NCBI GenBank assembly: GCA_021399445.1
Contig: JAJTUQ010000009.1
Span: 885,501 to 949,500, forward strand
Length of the DNA stretch: 64,000 nucleotides
Source of the DNA: Xylogone sp. PMI_703
Taxonomy: Eukaryota; Ascomycota; Leotiomycetes
Reading direction: 5' to 3'
The notes under the pieces were generated by a model. The model was not told the DNA's origin and made no database searches. It worked only from the letters and a program-made list of their open reading frames with translations. A program made the position numbers and the translations under genes. Position 1 is the first letter of the stretch. Each line of letters opens with the position of its first letter. Of the stretch, positions 1 through 11,855 are shown in pieces.

Positions 1-565
1 CCTTTGTAGCTAAATAGTATTTCCTTGCCCATTCGCCGGCGGAGGAATGATAAGTGACGCAATCGACATCTGTTCATGGATATTTAACATTATGAAAATG
101 CCTGGCATCCCAATAGGCTTCAATTCGACCTAGAGACGGTCAGACTGGCTTCACCCCGTGCGCTCTAGGGAAAGCGGACAAAAGGGCTACGACTTTTTCC
201 AGTTGCATACCAGGTGGTGGAATGATCGTACACATATTTGCTAATTTTTATTTCACAAAAAATTTTATGCCAGTTCAAAGAAGTTTTAATATTTGAAAGC
301 GTGAGGACTTAGTGGTAAACTTGGGCAAAAAGAGCAAATATCATGTAGTTCAAGCTAATTCTATGATACCTTCGGTAATATAGTCTGCACTATATATTAT
401 GGAGGTAACAAATCCGTGGCCCGTGGACTTGTATCACCAGTGAGCCAGAAGTACTAACGCTGCTATATACGCCATTGAGTGGGCACAGGTTGATTATTTA
501 CAAGACCACAGAATTACGTAAAACATTCTTTGATCTCCCATCAAACAATAATCCTACATACTTGT
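1..565. other. intergenic stretch, nothing recognised
   Basis: No open frame of protein-like composition, no repeat and no RNA gene could be seen here. The part next to 566 is the presumed 3' untranslated and terminator region of the minus-strand DUF1996-WSC gene. Confidence 0.5.
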
Positions 566-2165
566 TTAAGCAAAGCTATAAACGTTGAGCCGGTTGGAAC
601 CACCGCAGATCTGGCCATTATTTCCGGTACACGGCATATTGCACCCAGCATTTCCATCTGAGGCAGGGCCGCCACCATTCTCAAGCTTATTATCGCAATC
701 TAAATTATAACACCGTCAGCAGTACGTTCTAAATAAATAGGAAGCAGAAGCGTAGAATGAGGTCAAAAAACCAACGAACATACAGCATTCATCAGCATAC
801 TCAACTCCCGCCAAGGTGTACCCTTGCTTCTGGCATAGTGACTGGCAGGCTTCAAGTGTGAGAGCACCTGGACCTCCTGGAATCTGCTGGCCAAATGACA
901 GCGTCCTAGCAGCCACACTATCACTATAACACCCTAAAGATTTCCAGGATTTGTTTCCCGTTGGAGTTGAAGACGGAGCACTGGTCGTCGGAGTCAAACC
1001 TTGGTTAGGTAATGATCTAATTGGATTAGTAAGGCCAATATCTTCTTCATAAACTGCAGGTGTAACTAGTTGGGGCGTTGACGCTCCTTGGCGATGGCCA
1101 CCATTTGCTACTGGAGCATTAATAGGGCAGTTGTCGCCAATACAATTGAACGCGTTCTGGAGGACGTTGAGATCGGTCCAACCATTTATGAAATCACCAT
1201 GTAAGCCATATCCTGTGGTATCACTGTTTGAAAAGATGAATTTGGTATCAGGGAAGTCATGGGTCGTGAAGAAAAACTCGTAGAAAAGAGAGAAAAGAGC
1301 TACAGGGTGCGATTTAGGGCAGTAGCCACCCTGATAGTTTCCGTGTGTATAATCGGGATATGATACCTATCACTAGTTAATTTACTTTTTTGTTGTTTTA
1401 TTCATCAAACTGACATGGTCCTTGTGATTTGCAGAATCAAGGTTGACCCCATCCCAACAAGAAGGGAAGTACACCTCGGCTCTAAAAGTTTGACAAGGGG
1501 TTGTAGGCATAGAAGGGCCTTCATGGTCTGGAATACCAGGGTTATTCGCGCACATAATCGCAATAGCCTGATGTGAGAAGTCCGAAGCATTATAGGTCCT
1601 ACAAATTAATTCAATGTAATCAAAACTTATAGTGTCAGAGTACATACCTTCTAGTCGTGTCACCAGCAAGCATCCTAAACCCCGCTGGAAATGCACGAGG
1701 GCTTCTGTTGTTATTAATGTTATCACACACTGTTGGGTTGGCAGTGTAATCGCAGGCACGGTTGAAATAATAAGCATTCTATTAAAAATGGTGAGTATAT
1801 TTATTGGTACTAAGTGATCCAATCCAACTCACGTTTCCTGTATATTTAACGAGGGTGTAAGTCCCTCCAGCATCAATATGATATAGTGCTGGGACCCAGT
1901 AATTGCTGTGATCTATGTCGACATTGCACGAAGTTTGGGGGCTCTTTGTAGCTGCAAGAGGGTCACTCATGCTGCGGCTGAATGCGTTCCCTCCAGCGAT
2001 GGAATGGACATGATTGGACGCAATTCCAGGGCTAACAATGGGATCCGATCTTTGGATTGTCAAAGGAGAGCATGCTAGAGAGAATTCCCCAGCATACATC
2101 CCTTTCACTACCGTAGTGCCTCCAAAGAGGGCGGTCATAAATGTGTGGGCACGCATTTTTGTCAT
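566..2165 (-). CDS. secreted DUF1996-WSC domain protein, 5 exons
   Basis: I built five exons: 2165-1833, 1778-1648, 1598-1415, 1366-784 and 699-566. The four introns are 54, 49, 48 and 84 bp, all GT-AG, and together they give one 454-residue frame ending in TAA. Residues about 38-290 carry the marks of DUF1996: RSDPIVSPG with SNHVHSI near the start, FPAGFRM, a CW-x(13)-HKDHVSYP run, CPKSHPV and GYGLHGDFINGW. A Ser/Thr/Pro-rich linker leads to a C-terminal WSC domain (about 356-450; SLGCYSD, YADECYCDN, GGSNRLNVY), a cysteine-rich carbohydrate-binding module. The start has a short weakly hydrophobic segment that may be a signal peptide; ATG 2156 is an alternative start. Such proteins are secreted or wall-associated in fungi and the biochemical role of DUF1996 is not known. 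The third intron has the less usual donor GTCAGT, chosen because it restores the family's HVSYP motif. Confidence 0.88.
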
Positions 2166-2253
2166 GCTTTTGTAGTTGAAAAGCTAAGCAAAGAGGTTTC
2201 AGAAAATGTTTGCATACAAAACCTGGACTTTGGAATAAAGAAGCACCAGCGGC

Positions 2254-2262
2254 ATATATATA
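2254..2262 (-). promoter_or_regulatory. possible TATA box of the DUF1996-WSC gene
   Basis: An alternating AT run (TATATATA read on the minus strand) lies about 90 bp upstream of the ATG at 2165. The distance suits a fungal TATA element, but only position and composition support it. Confidence 0.3.
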
Positions 2263-3944
2263 GAGAAAGTGTTTGCTGTCATCATGCCTGCTTATTTCTC
2301 ATTCGACATTTCGTATTATCTTTAAACAGCGCCAGCCTCGACAACACACCTGATTATGCATGATAATGGTGAAATTGATGTTCATACAATGCCCTGTGAC
2401 TATATTGTTATGGCTAGAATCTGCGAAGCCAGAATCGCAGTATACCGTTATAAGAAGTAGGTAATTAATTTGATCGTAATTTGACACGCGCCACGCGAAA
2501 AACCCCTCTTCAATTCTTCCAATCAAGCTCTGTGTGATATTCATGATAATAAATAAAAAGGGCCGTTGATTTTTTGCTTGGCTGTTTTCGGCCAATGGCT
2601 GTCACTATTGCTCTTCCCCGCAATGCCCCGATCGTATTAATGTCGAGTCTAATGATTAACCCTTCAATCAGCCTCTTATATAGCCTAGAAAATTTCTCAG
2701 TTTGTTAGGAGTGGTTAGTTCCGGAATTCCGCGGATAGGATTGTTTTTGCAAACTTGTATCGTAGTCAGGAGGTTTCATAGTTGATATTAAAAGTATCGG
2801 TGATTGAATTCTGGTCGGTGACAATATAGCTACAACAATCTACAATAGAAGGGCCGGTTAAATACTATTGGATAATATTTACGTGGATAGCTTGTAAGGA
2901 TCTCGTCTAGCAGCCTAGATAGAGCCCACGGCTCAAAGCCAAACTTTCGGACTGGTCGCATATACTAAAGTCACTCCATTACATTCAACGGGATTTATCT
3001 CGGTGGTAAGGGGTAGGGCGGGGTATGACGGGGTTGGGCGGAGAACTGAGTAACCTAATCAATTCACAGAATAAGATAGGACAAGAGGTATGGAAATATT
3101 CAAGATTGTTACACGAGGGCAAGAATGGACACAATCAATACACTACAGCGATCGGGGTGTTGAGGCAGCAGTATAGCTAACATTTTCCTGTCAATGAAGC
3201 GTGTTCTTTTTGTTATAGACCGGTGAGCTGTGGTTGGTAGGTGGCGAATTATAGTTAAGGCAATGGTAATGCGCTGAGTAGGAGTGTATTGATACATAAA
3301 CTAAGTCCTACTTTTGTTACTTCACATTCTACTTTCTTTTTATACTTAAACAATCATATAATGCTCTTAACTAAACCATGTTTGCTTAAAAGCTCCGTAA
3401 CCTTTACTTTGTGATAAGCCTTTAATGAATCTGGTTTCACTACTAATTAAAGTAGTTATAAGTGGTAGGCGTTTTAAAGAGTGGTTATTATTAAGTAAAG
3501 TGTTAAAAGAAGTGAAGGGTAAGATTCTAGTCCTAAGTTATAATGTATAAGCTTTATTTGCTTATATTTATGTTACAAACCCGTAAGGATCCACGACTAG
3601 AACACAAGAAATCAGATTACAGTCAAAAGCAAGTTTCGGGTGTAAATGGCCGTTGAATCCGGGGGTTCGAGTCGCTGCGACGTTAAGTAGGCCTTCCTTG
3701 CCAACAGCCATCAAGAATGCATTGTCCACGGTTTACAGTAGCAGTTCGTTCATATCAAGCACTGACCTCAACACTTATCCTAGAATTTTTGTATAAGTTG
3801 CGGCAAATCACAAGCCATATACTCATGTGCACTCTTAGACTTCTCTATAAATGAAGATATAATGAAAAATGGACAATTATTAAACAAAGTAAGGATTTAT
3901 TTAGAAGTATAGCAAATTGAAGCACACACCAATTTTAAGAACTT
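2263..3944. other. intergenic stretch between the DUF1996-WSC and NLR genes
   Basis: This holds the upstream region of the DUF1996-WSC gene and the downstream region of the NLR. Short open frames (for example 2299-2595 and 3109-3297, both minus) have no recognisable domain and low-complexity composition. From about 3300 to 3560 the DNA is AT-rich. Nothing else is recognised. Confidence 0.5.
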
Positions 3945-6900
3945 CTAGTCTTTTGCCTTTAAACTGCATATCCATACCTTTCCAGATCCAACACCAAAGC
4001 CGATCAAGTTTGACACAGCTGGATTCGACATATTTAACACAGCTGAACATGACGGCCTATACTCTGAAGGCAGCCACACCACATTTTTTGAATTGTATGT
4101 TATCCAGGTGTTATCTGAGCTTAAACCCCAGCCTGGAAATCGATAATCCATTACACTCTCTGTTGCATTTGAAGATAAGTTGATAGCAATTATACCGGCT
4201 TCAGTACGGAGATATGAGCCGGTAATATCAAACGATATTTGAGAAAGCGTTTGGCCAATTAGATATGTCTGCAGGCATGCGCTACTACTCGCATCCCAGA
4301 TCTTAACAGTTTTATATGATGTAGATGCAAGTCGGGTAGAATCATGTGTGAAGACTACTGATATGACTCTATTATTATGGCCTACAAGAGTGTGTAGGCA
4401 TTCGCCACTACTTGTGTCCCAAATCTTAACATCATGATCAGATGATGTTGAATGATCAGATGATGATGCAAGTCGGGTAGAATCATGTGAAAAGACTGCG
4501 AAATTGATCCGATCGTCAAAGCCACCAGTCCTCCGTCCCAGGATCTGTGGATCTTTGTTACTGTTTATATCCCAGATCAGAATGCAATCATCTGACACCG
4601 ATACAAGTCGAGTAGAGTCATGTGAGAATAACACAAATTTGACTCGGCTTCCATGTCGAAAAGTTTGTAGGCATTTGCCACTACTTATCTCCCAGATCTT
4701 AACCGTCTCATCATCTGATCCTGATGCAAGTTGGGTAGAATTATGCGAGAACGTAATTGGACCGACCCAAGACTCATGGCCTTTAAGAGTCTGTAAGCAG
4801 TCACCACTGCTTACATCCCAGATCTTAACAGTGTAATCCACGGACGCTGATGCAAGTCGGGTAGAATTGTGTGAATAAAGTACTGAGTTGACCCAGCTTG
4901 TATGGCCTTTAAGAGTACGCAGACAATTTCCACTGCTTGTATCCCAGATTTTAACAGTCATATCATATGATGCTAATGATGCAAGTCGTGTAAAATCATG
5001 TGAGAAGACCATGGACTCAACTTTTCCGTAATGACGTTCGGAAGTTTGCAAGTATTCCTTACTGTTTATGTCCCCATCCCAGATCTTAATAGTACCATCA
5101 TCTGATGCTGATGCAAGTCGAGTAAGATCATGTGAGAATATTACAGAATTAACTCGTTCACCATGGCCTTCAAAGGTTCGCAGGCATTTATCACTGCTTG
5201 TGTCCACATTCCAAATCTCAATAGTGCCATCACACGATGCCGACACAAGTAGGCTAAGATCATGTGAGAGTACTAAAGAATTAACCCGACTACCACGGCC
5301 TTGAAGGGTTTGCAGGCATGTGCCGCTGCTTATATCCCAGATCTTAATATTGTCTAGATCAGTAATTGATGCTGATATAAGTCTGGTAGAGCCGTGTGAG
5401 AAGACTGCTGCCTCGAACGGGTCTTCAAGGGTCTGCAAGCATTTGACATTACTTGTGTCCCAGATTTCAACCATATCATCATCCAATGTTGATGATGCAA
5501 GGAGAGCGCTATCGTGCGAGAAGATAACTCCAATATACCGGCTTTCAAGCATCTGCAAGCATTTTCCATTATTCATATCCCAGATCATAATCTCGCCATC
5601 ACCTGATGTTGATGCTAGTCTAGTAAAGTCATATGAGACAATTACTGAATTAACGTCATTTTCATGGCTTAGGGTATGCAAACACGTGCCACTTTCTATA
5701 TCCCAAATCTTAACAGTGCAATCCCATGATGCTGATGCAAGTCGGGCAAGGTCATGTGAGAAGACTACAGAACTGACTGGCCTACTATGGCCTCGAAGGG
5801 TTTGTAAGATTTTGCCACTGCTTATATCCCAGATTTTGATGATGTAGTCACCATCTTCATCATCTCTTGAGAATGATGCACACCGGGTAGAGTCATGTGA
5901 CATTACTGGAGTGACTATATTGCGATGGTCTTCAAGACTCCGCAGGCATTTTCCACTGTTCGCATCCCAAATCTTAACAGTACCATCAAATGATGCTGAT
6001 ACAAGTCGGGTAGAATTGTCCAAGAATGCTACTGAAGTGACCGCCCTCTTATGGCCTTCAAACGTTTGTAAGCAAGAACTCCATTTATCTCTCACAGCCG
6101 GCTTTATTGCAATGTTCTTTGGTCCTTCTGCGTCATAAATTTTTCTTATTAAACTGCCGGTTGGGCTAAACAGGAGTGTAGATGCATATGCTTGAAGAGG
6201 ATAGTTTTCTATCGCATATCCGTGATATGTGATAAATCGACGTGCATCCTGAACAAGCTCGAGTAGCTGAACTGTCTCTGCTTTTCTCTTAAATTGTTTT
6301 AGCATGAATTATAGATAATATCATTGAGCAAAGACTTACCTGAATGAATAAAGCTTCAAGTCTTGCCATTGAAAACACTCCTCGCGATACGCTTCTACAG
6401 AGGCTAAGGGCTTCAAGCCAGCAGAGATAGCTCCCTCTTATAAATGTATTGATCACGTCTTCATCCTGAAGGCTAACCTCATGATTTGCATTAGAGTCGG
6501 AATTGCAGTCGCAAAAGTGAGCAGCCCAATAAACACATGAATAACGTAAAGTTGCTAGCGGATCTGAACTTGGTTTTTCAACTTGCTCAATAGGGTATCC
6601 ACAAGCACGCAAGTTGTAAATATCTCGTTTTAACATCTTTGACATGACCTGGATCGATCTGAAGAAGATGACATGGTGAGCTTCTTTTATTCCGGAAGGA
6701 AATATTTGATCAGAAGCTTTTGATAATAGGTAGTCTTTTGCAGATTGATGAATAAAGTATATAATATCATCTTGAATAGTAAGGAACGAACCACAATGAC
6801 TGATGATTCCTTTTATATAATTGCAGTTGTCTCCAGGTACCTCAACAAGAGATGTTAATTCTTTTGAAGAAATGGGGCGGTATACACTTGCCATTAAAGC

Positions 6901-8898
6901 AAGTACTTGCATGTAAAAATCCGGATCGTCTGAATTGTATATCTGTGCTATCATTCGCCCGTAAAGAGAATCCAGCCCAGGTGGAAACGTCTTTAGCATT
7001 TTAAGGGTATTCCATGGTGTGGACTTTTCTTTGAGCATGTCGCAAACAAGAGCCACCCAGAGAAAAGTATCATTTGAATTTGCAGATAAATAATCCAGGA
7101 CAAGGTCTTTTGTCTTATCATCATATTCCTTTTGCTGACTGAGATCAGATACCCTTTTCTTGATGTAGTTAGTCACAGCTGTAGATATAGAGTCCGAATT
7201 CAGTTCAAGACATAGTTGTATCTTTTGTCCAAGCTTCTTTAGCTGTTCTCCGATGTCATAGTCGTTACGGCTAGAAATGATCCATTTGACCCGAGAAGTT
7301 AAAGATGAATTCCGAACAACGAATTCTAACAATTTTGATAAGTCCGTTGTGCATTCATCGAGTGCATCAATGATTAACCAAGTGTTATTTAAGCTCAGGT
7401 CTTGTAGAATGTTTGTAAAGATCTCACACAAGGTATCCCAAGCATTTGCATCCTCGAAAAGAGATTTACCTGCTTTATCATACTTATCTCGCACACGCAA
7501 GATAAGCGATGGCTGCTGATCGACAAGCAAGTATATCAGACCTCGTAGCACAGCTGTTGCCTTGTTGATGTTATCGTCGGTGGCTTGACAAAAGAAGTAA
7601 GCAAGAAGGTCCATCTCAGTCTTCGACTTTTTCAATTTATTGATAATACCACAAAGCAGCATCGTTTTGCCTTTACCAGGATCACCTTTGATCCATAGCA
7701 ATCGGCTCTGCTGGTCGTCGTGCCAGTGTTTGAAATCAGGGTTTTCAAGAATCCAGTGATATGAATCTTCCAAAAGACCACCTTTAGAACTCTCAATACG
7801 CGTCTTGTCCGCAGAAGGATCGGTTACCCGTAAATCCTGGATACATTGGTTGTCTCTTTGATGCATTGCATATAGGAGCTGCTGCTTGTGGGTGTAGTTA
7901 TTTTGGTGGGCCAAGTATGTATCTCTGTCTTTCTCGGCAATATTTTCTGCATCCTTGATGTTCTGCAAGCTTTCATTCCAATCATCCAACTGGATTGCAT
8001 CGCGAATGGTAGCTATAATCCGATTCCGATAGCAAGAGCAAACACTCTTTATTAAATACAAAAGGAGCGCTTGGTAAAGGTTGACAACGCTCTGCTCAAG
8101 TAGGTCTCGGAGCTTTGCAAACATAACGTCAACAGCATTGTCTGCTAGTAAAGGCACTGAGAGTTCATAATGCCACTTCATTCTAGATATGACGTACATG
8201 ATACCTTCACGGTTTGTCTTTGTTTCAGCGGTCGAGTTTACCAACACCTTAACACATTAATATAATATTTGTGACCGAGTAAAGAGACAAACCTGTATAG
8301 CAAAACAGACTCCTGTCCAAGCCAGAGCAGCTTGTGGTATTGCCTGTAGAGCGGTTTCAATTAGTGCATTCAGCGAGGTGACGCCTCTCAGCGCAGCGTT
8401 GACGACCTGCTTGACCTCATTCTCTCGCTCGGTCTTTTTCAGACTAGCTCGCGCAAGCTGTTCCATTTGCGACCATCTCTTGTTTATATCTACTTGCTCA
8501 ATAGAATTTTCGTGTAGTTGCGGTCCTTTTAGATCACCGTTTTCTAATTTTTGAGATAATATTTTCTCATATTCTTTGACCAGTTTGGGCTCCTGCTGTT
8601 TAAGTTGGTCATACGCTGTGTTCCAAAGGCGTTTGGACACATCTGTTATGACGGTAGTGGAAGCAAGCTGAGCAGTAGACGGCCGGTGTAGATTAGAAGT
8701 CGCCGGCTCGGCGATGTCTTGAAGAGAAGTGACGTTAGCATTAGCTAACAGTATAGGAATGGAGAGATCAGCTGAGCAAGCCTGAGAAGTGGCTATCGAT
8801 TGCGATGTCGAGGAAGCCGCTCCCAAGTTGGTATTGCGTTTAGGGTCTCCATGGATATTGGACCGTTTGGAAAATAGCGATCTCAGTTTCGAAGGCAT
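3945..8898 (-). CDS. NLR-like STAND protein: NACHT_N - NACHT - 14 WD40 repeats
   Basis: Three exons (8898-8293, 8247-6340, 6287-3945) with 45-bp and 52-bp introns join in frame into 1,618 residues without a stop. Residues about 85-250 match the fungal NACHT N-terminal domain (LWNTAYDQL, the EYEKILSQ helix, ALAWTGVCFAIQ). A NACHT NTPase follows, with Walker A GDPGKGKT near 390 and Walker B LIIDALDEC near 490. A linker containing LVQDARRFI and YAIENYPLQ leads to WD40 repeats from about 910 to 1505, each with a spaced KIWD signature. I start at MPSKLRSLF (8898) because this basic start is typical; the frame is open back to 8991. In fungi this architecture belongs to NWD/HET-type incompatibility and immune receptors: the NTPase is a nucleotide switch, the WD40 propellers sense the ligand, and the N-terminal part signals. 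The ligand is unknown. The gene looks intact. Confidence 0.93.
4270..6070 (-). repeat. array of 14 WD40-coding repeats (about 126 bp each)
   Basis: Fourteen units of about 42 codons follow one another inside the NLR gene. Recurring words on the plus strand are cccagatcttaacagt and gatgcaagtcgggtagaatc. Fourteen units would make two seven-bladed propellers. Several units lack the GH or the canonical D (for example the fifth, sixth and twelfth), so they are not clonal copies. Minus-strand repetition also produces spurious plus-strand open frames here. Confidence 0.85.
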
Positions 8899-9365
8899 GA
8901 TTTCTGCAGATAGACTGGAAGCAGCATGGATGAGAGGAATGATTGAAAATGTTGGGGCCTGTCCGTAAGTGCGGTCTCGGATAGCTTTCAAGGGACTGTG
9001 AGGCTGGAGGCTGGGAAGCAGCCAGCGTTTCAGCCACGAAACGACATATATTGTATTACCGTAGTATGGTACAACAATGTGGCACTGGCACGTTACATAC
9101 CGGTATCATGGTCATATGGTGCGTACCCCAAGCCAATGCAAGAACTCTTGATGTCGAGGAATAATATGATTACAAAAAGTAAATGAATTTGTTTGTTGAA
9201 AAAGACACCAACAACCCCTCGATTATGCTGGAGTGCAGCCGACGGACACTGAAGGGGGTTTGGGGCGCTCGAGGCTCATACACCCGGCATCGGCATAATT
9301 TTTGTGATAGCCATATTATTGTGTACTTTGATGTTAACTCACTGAGCGAGTTTTAGTCTATCAGA
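8899..9365. other. upstream region of the WD40-type NLR gene
   Basis: This interval separates the NLR start from a plus-strand gene fragment. No clear TATA box or repeat was seen. Confidence 0.4.
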
Positions 9366-9783
9366 TTGTGCAGCCAATTGTGCGCATTCCCTCGTATTTG
9401 CCCCCAACGCATTCGCGATTTCTCCAGTCCGCCCTCGCCGCTACCACCGCCACCGCCACCACCCAAAGTCAGTATTAACATCGGCTATATCACTGCGAAT
9501 GCATATCCCGATAACGGCTACGATGTCAACGTCGCGTGGGAGGATGGCCAAGACATTTGCAACACTCCGCAGCTCAGCATGACACCTTTCAATCCACGCG
9601 GTGTCCAACTTTGTCTCGCCGGCCAGTGCGGTTTCACATGGGAGCGCTGTGGATGGACAGTGTATGGATCAACCAGAACGGAAGATGGTATTCGAATTGC
9701 TTCCACACAAACTTCATCTATAAAGAGTTTCTTAAGGGCATATGGTTTGGAGGAGCCACCCAGACATACAGCTGTGCCGCTTA
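9366..9783 (+). pseudogene. fragment of a possible small cysteine-containing secreted protein, frameshifted
   Basis: Two overlapping frames give protein-like sequence. One (to about 9650) has a Pro-rich run followed by GYITANAYPDNGYDV, CNTPQLSMTPFNP and CLAGQCGFTWERC. The next frame (about 9650-9783) continues with DSVWINQNGRWYSNCFH and ends in TYSCAA before TAA. The join needs a one-base shift and there is no room for an intron. The first frame has no ATG before its cysteine-containing part; it is open from a TTG at 9366. I therefore read it as a remnant whose first exon is lost or too altered to see. The several cysteines and aromatic/Gly content suggest an extracellular protein, but I do not recognise the family. 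Confidence 0.4.
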
Positions 9784-10949
9784 ACCACTCAGTGCTGGAG
9801 AGCGAGTCATTCAACTGAGGCTTCTGATGTTGGCTTGGTACGGAATGGGCATACTCAGCTTAATTGGATGCTAAGAGGTGATGCGCGAAAGTGGCATCTG
9901 ATAACTGGAACAATAAGAATAACATAGGTTCTCATGTATATTTATAAGCCATAGGAATTGTTGCAATTACGGGTTACTACTAATCCTAAGGCTCATAGCT
10001 GATTAACCTTGAATTGAACCACCTACAGTGAGCAAATACGCCTCATATTATAGACCTCTGTAGTAATACCTTAATGCCCAAATTAAATCAGAGTTCCTAG
10101 TAATTGTTCCGATTCCAAGCGTAGGAAAGTAAACCCAATGGAATAAGGGTTGCCTGTTCTATCATATCATATCATATTAACTTACAGTCGTAGAATTGAT
10201 TAAGTTTAAGACTAAGGGGCTACACTATACGGTGATAATATATGCCCCTACTTATATGGGCTTACACAACCTGTATTCATTTCATATTACAGTGATTGCC
10301 TGTAGCGGATTGTAGGCTTACCACTATATGAGGCTACAGTTGCGGTGGAATTACAGAACCGTAACCTTGCAATGTCTCAATATATAATACGAATTCATAA
10401 AAAGACGGTTTAAAATTAATGACTTTGATCCAGTACATATTACAGGAGCGTTGGTGGTAACTTCCATACTCTTACTTTCAGGAGCGCCGGGAGGGTCTCT
10501 ACAATTAGGTTATGGGAAATCCTTCTCGACAGCACACATCCTGACTCCTTGGTTCAATTGATCGTATTTCTACACGAATACTGCAGCATCATATGTTGTA
10601 CAATCTTGATTCAAGTCGGCAGCTTTTCTAGTTATCGTTACAGGTGTTCCGTTGCTATAATGAATGCTTTAAGCTATTCGAATTACAAGAATAAGAGGGC
10701 TAGGAGATGCGGTTGACAATCACATTTCGTCCCAAAGTGCATGTCAGATTTGGCTCTTTGGTGCAGGGAGGCAAGTTTGCACACGGGGGGTTGCTTCGAT
10801 ATGCTATCATCATTATCTGCAAATCGATATAGAAAATAATCTTTCTGTTCCAAACATTGCAGTATGATAAAAACCTATAGACCCGCGATTGAGATTCAGT
10901 GCAGCTTACATATTATGCGTTATCAACACACCCCAACACCGGAATCCTT
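9784..10949. other. intergenic stretch, nothing recognised
   Basis: No convincing open frame or repeat, apart from a few tandem copies of atcat near 10160. The right end is the 3' flank of the short-chain dehydrogenase gene. Confidence 0.45.
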
Positions 10950-11855
10950 TCACTTTGGGAGTTCAAGGAGATCAGCCAACTTGATCTTGCGGTGAAAATC
11001 CCGCCGAATCAGATCTCGAACTGCATTCACAATCTCTGCACCATCATTCCATGGATCGATATGGATCCTGAAAGGTGTTTGGCCGGTAGGTGCCTCAACT
11101 GCTGCAACAATTGCTTTTGCCACTTCAGTGACATCGCTTGCAACAGCATCTCCACCGCTGCTTAGTCCCTTCAGGACTCGATCGGCAATCCCAGAATAGG
11201 GCCCTTCAAAGTATTCTGCTTCGATCTTGTCATCGGCTCCTTTCCCAGCATGCTCAAAATGATTCGTACCATCAGTGAACACGCCCGGGACGATGATGGA
11301 GGATTCAATACCCCACTGAGTCAACTCACTGGCATAGCTCACTGCAAGTGAATCCATCCCAGCCTTTGCAGCAAAGTACGGTCCCAGGAAAGGAGGGTTC
11401 CCCCCGCTGGTGCTGGTCGAGCCCACCCAAACGAGCTTTCCAGCGCGTGCTTTGCGCATGTATGGAAGAGCAACACGATTCACGCGCTGTGGTCCAACTG
11501 TATTGATGTCATAATAGTACAGTAGTTGTTCTGGGGTGTAGGACTCAACGGGTCCGTAGCACATATGTCCTGCATTGTGAACTAATACATCAATGTGGCC
11601 ATTTTCTTGGATGATATGCTCAATCGCAACGGTGATAGATGTCTCGTCCGTGACGTCTAGCTCGATCGGACGGATATCCACGTTATTTTGCAAAGCAAAT
11701 TCTTGATATGTCTTCACTGCAGGGGTATTTTTGCCCGTCGAACCACGCATACTGGCATAGACACGATGCCCTGCCAGGGCGAGATGGCGGACTGCATCGT
11801 TACCAAATCCACTGGAGCTCCCTGTAACTAAGATCACCTTCTGAGGAGCAGGCAT
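10950..11855 (-). CDS. short-chain dehydrogenase/reductase (classical SDR), intronless
   Basis: A single open frame of 301 residues has the full set of classical SDR marks. These are the Rossmann cofactor motif TGSSSGFG at residues 11-18, LDVTD, the NAG motif near 93-95, a serine-rich strand GSTSTSGG and the catalytic YFAAK (Y-x3-K) about 15 residues later. The length fits the family (about 250-310). An Arg/Ser pattern after the first strand (ASMRGS) points to NADP(H) rather than NAD(H), which is an inference. The substrate cannot be told from sequence: such proteins reduce or oxidise alcohols, ketones or secondary-metabolite intermediates in the cytosol. No biosynthetic genes lie beside it, so it does not look like part of a cluster. 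The first ATG at 11855 begins the first beta strand normally and is the natural start. Confidence 0.93.
   Translation of the reverse strand: MPAPQKVILVTGSSSGFGNDAVRHLALAGHRVYASMRGSTGKNTPAVKTYQEFALQNNVDIRPIELDVTDETSITVAIEHIIQENGHIDVLVHNAGHMCYGPVESYTPEQLLYYYDINTVGPQRVNRVALPYMRKARAGKLVWVGSTSTSGGNPPFLGPYFAAKAGMDSLAVSYASELTQWGIESSIIVPGVFTDGTNHFEHAGKGADDKIEAEYFEGPYSGIADRVLKGLSSGGDAVASDVTEVAKAIVAAVEAPTGQTPFRIHIDPWNDGAEIVNAVRDLIRRDFHRKIKLADLLELPK

Noticed and set aside
2299..2595. 98-codon minus-strand frame upstream of the DUF1996-WSC gene
   Set aside because: Low protein character, no domain, and it overlaps the likely promoter.
3655..3690. GGTTCGAGTC-like box resembling a tRNA B box
   Set aside because: No A box at the right distance and no cloverleaf could be drawn around it.
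4504..5847. Several plus-strand open frames opposite the WD40 repeats
   Set aside because: They are shadows of the repeat array: the same periodic antisense sequence keeps frames open.
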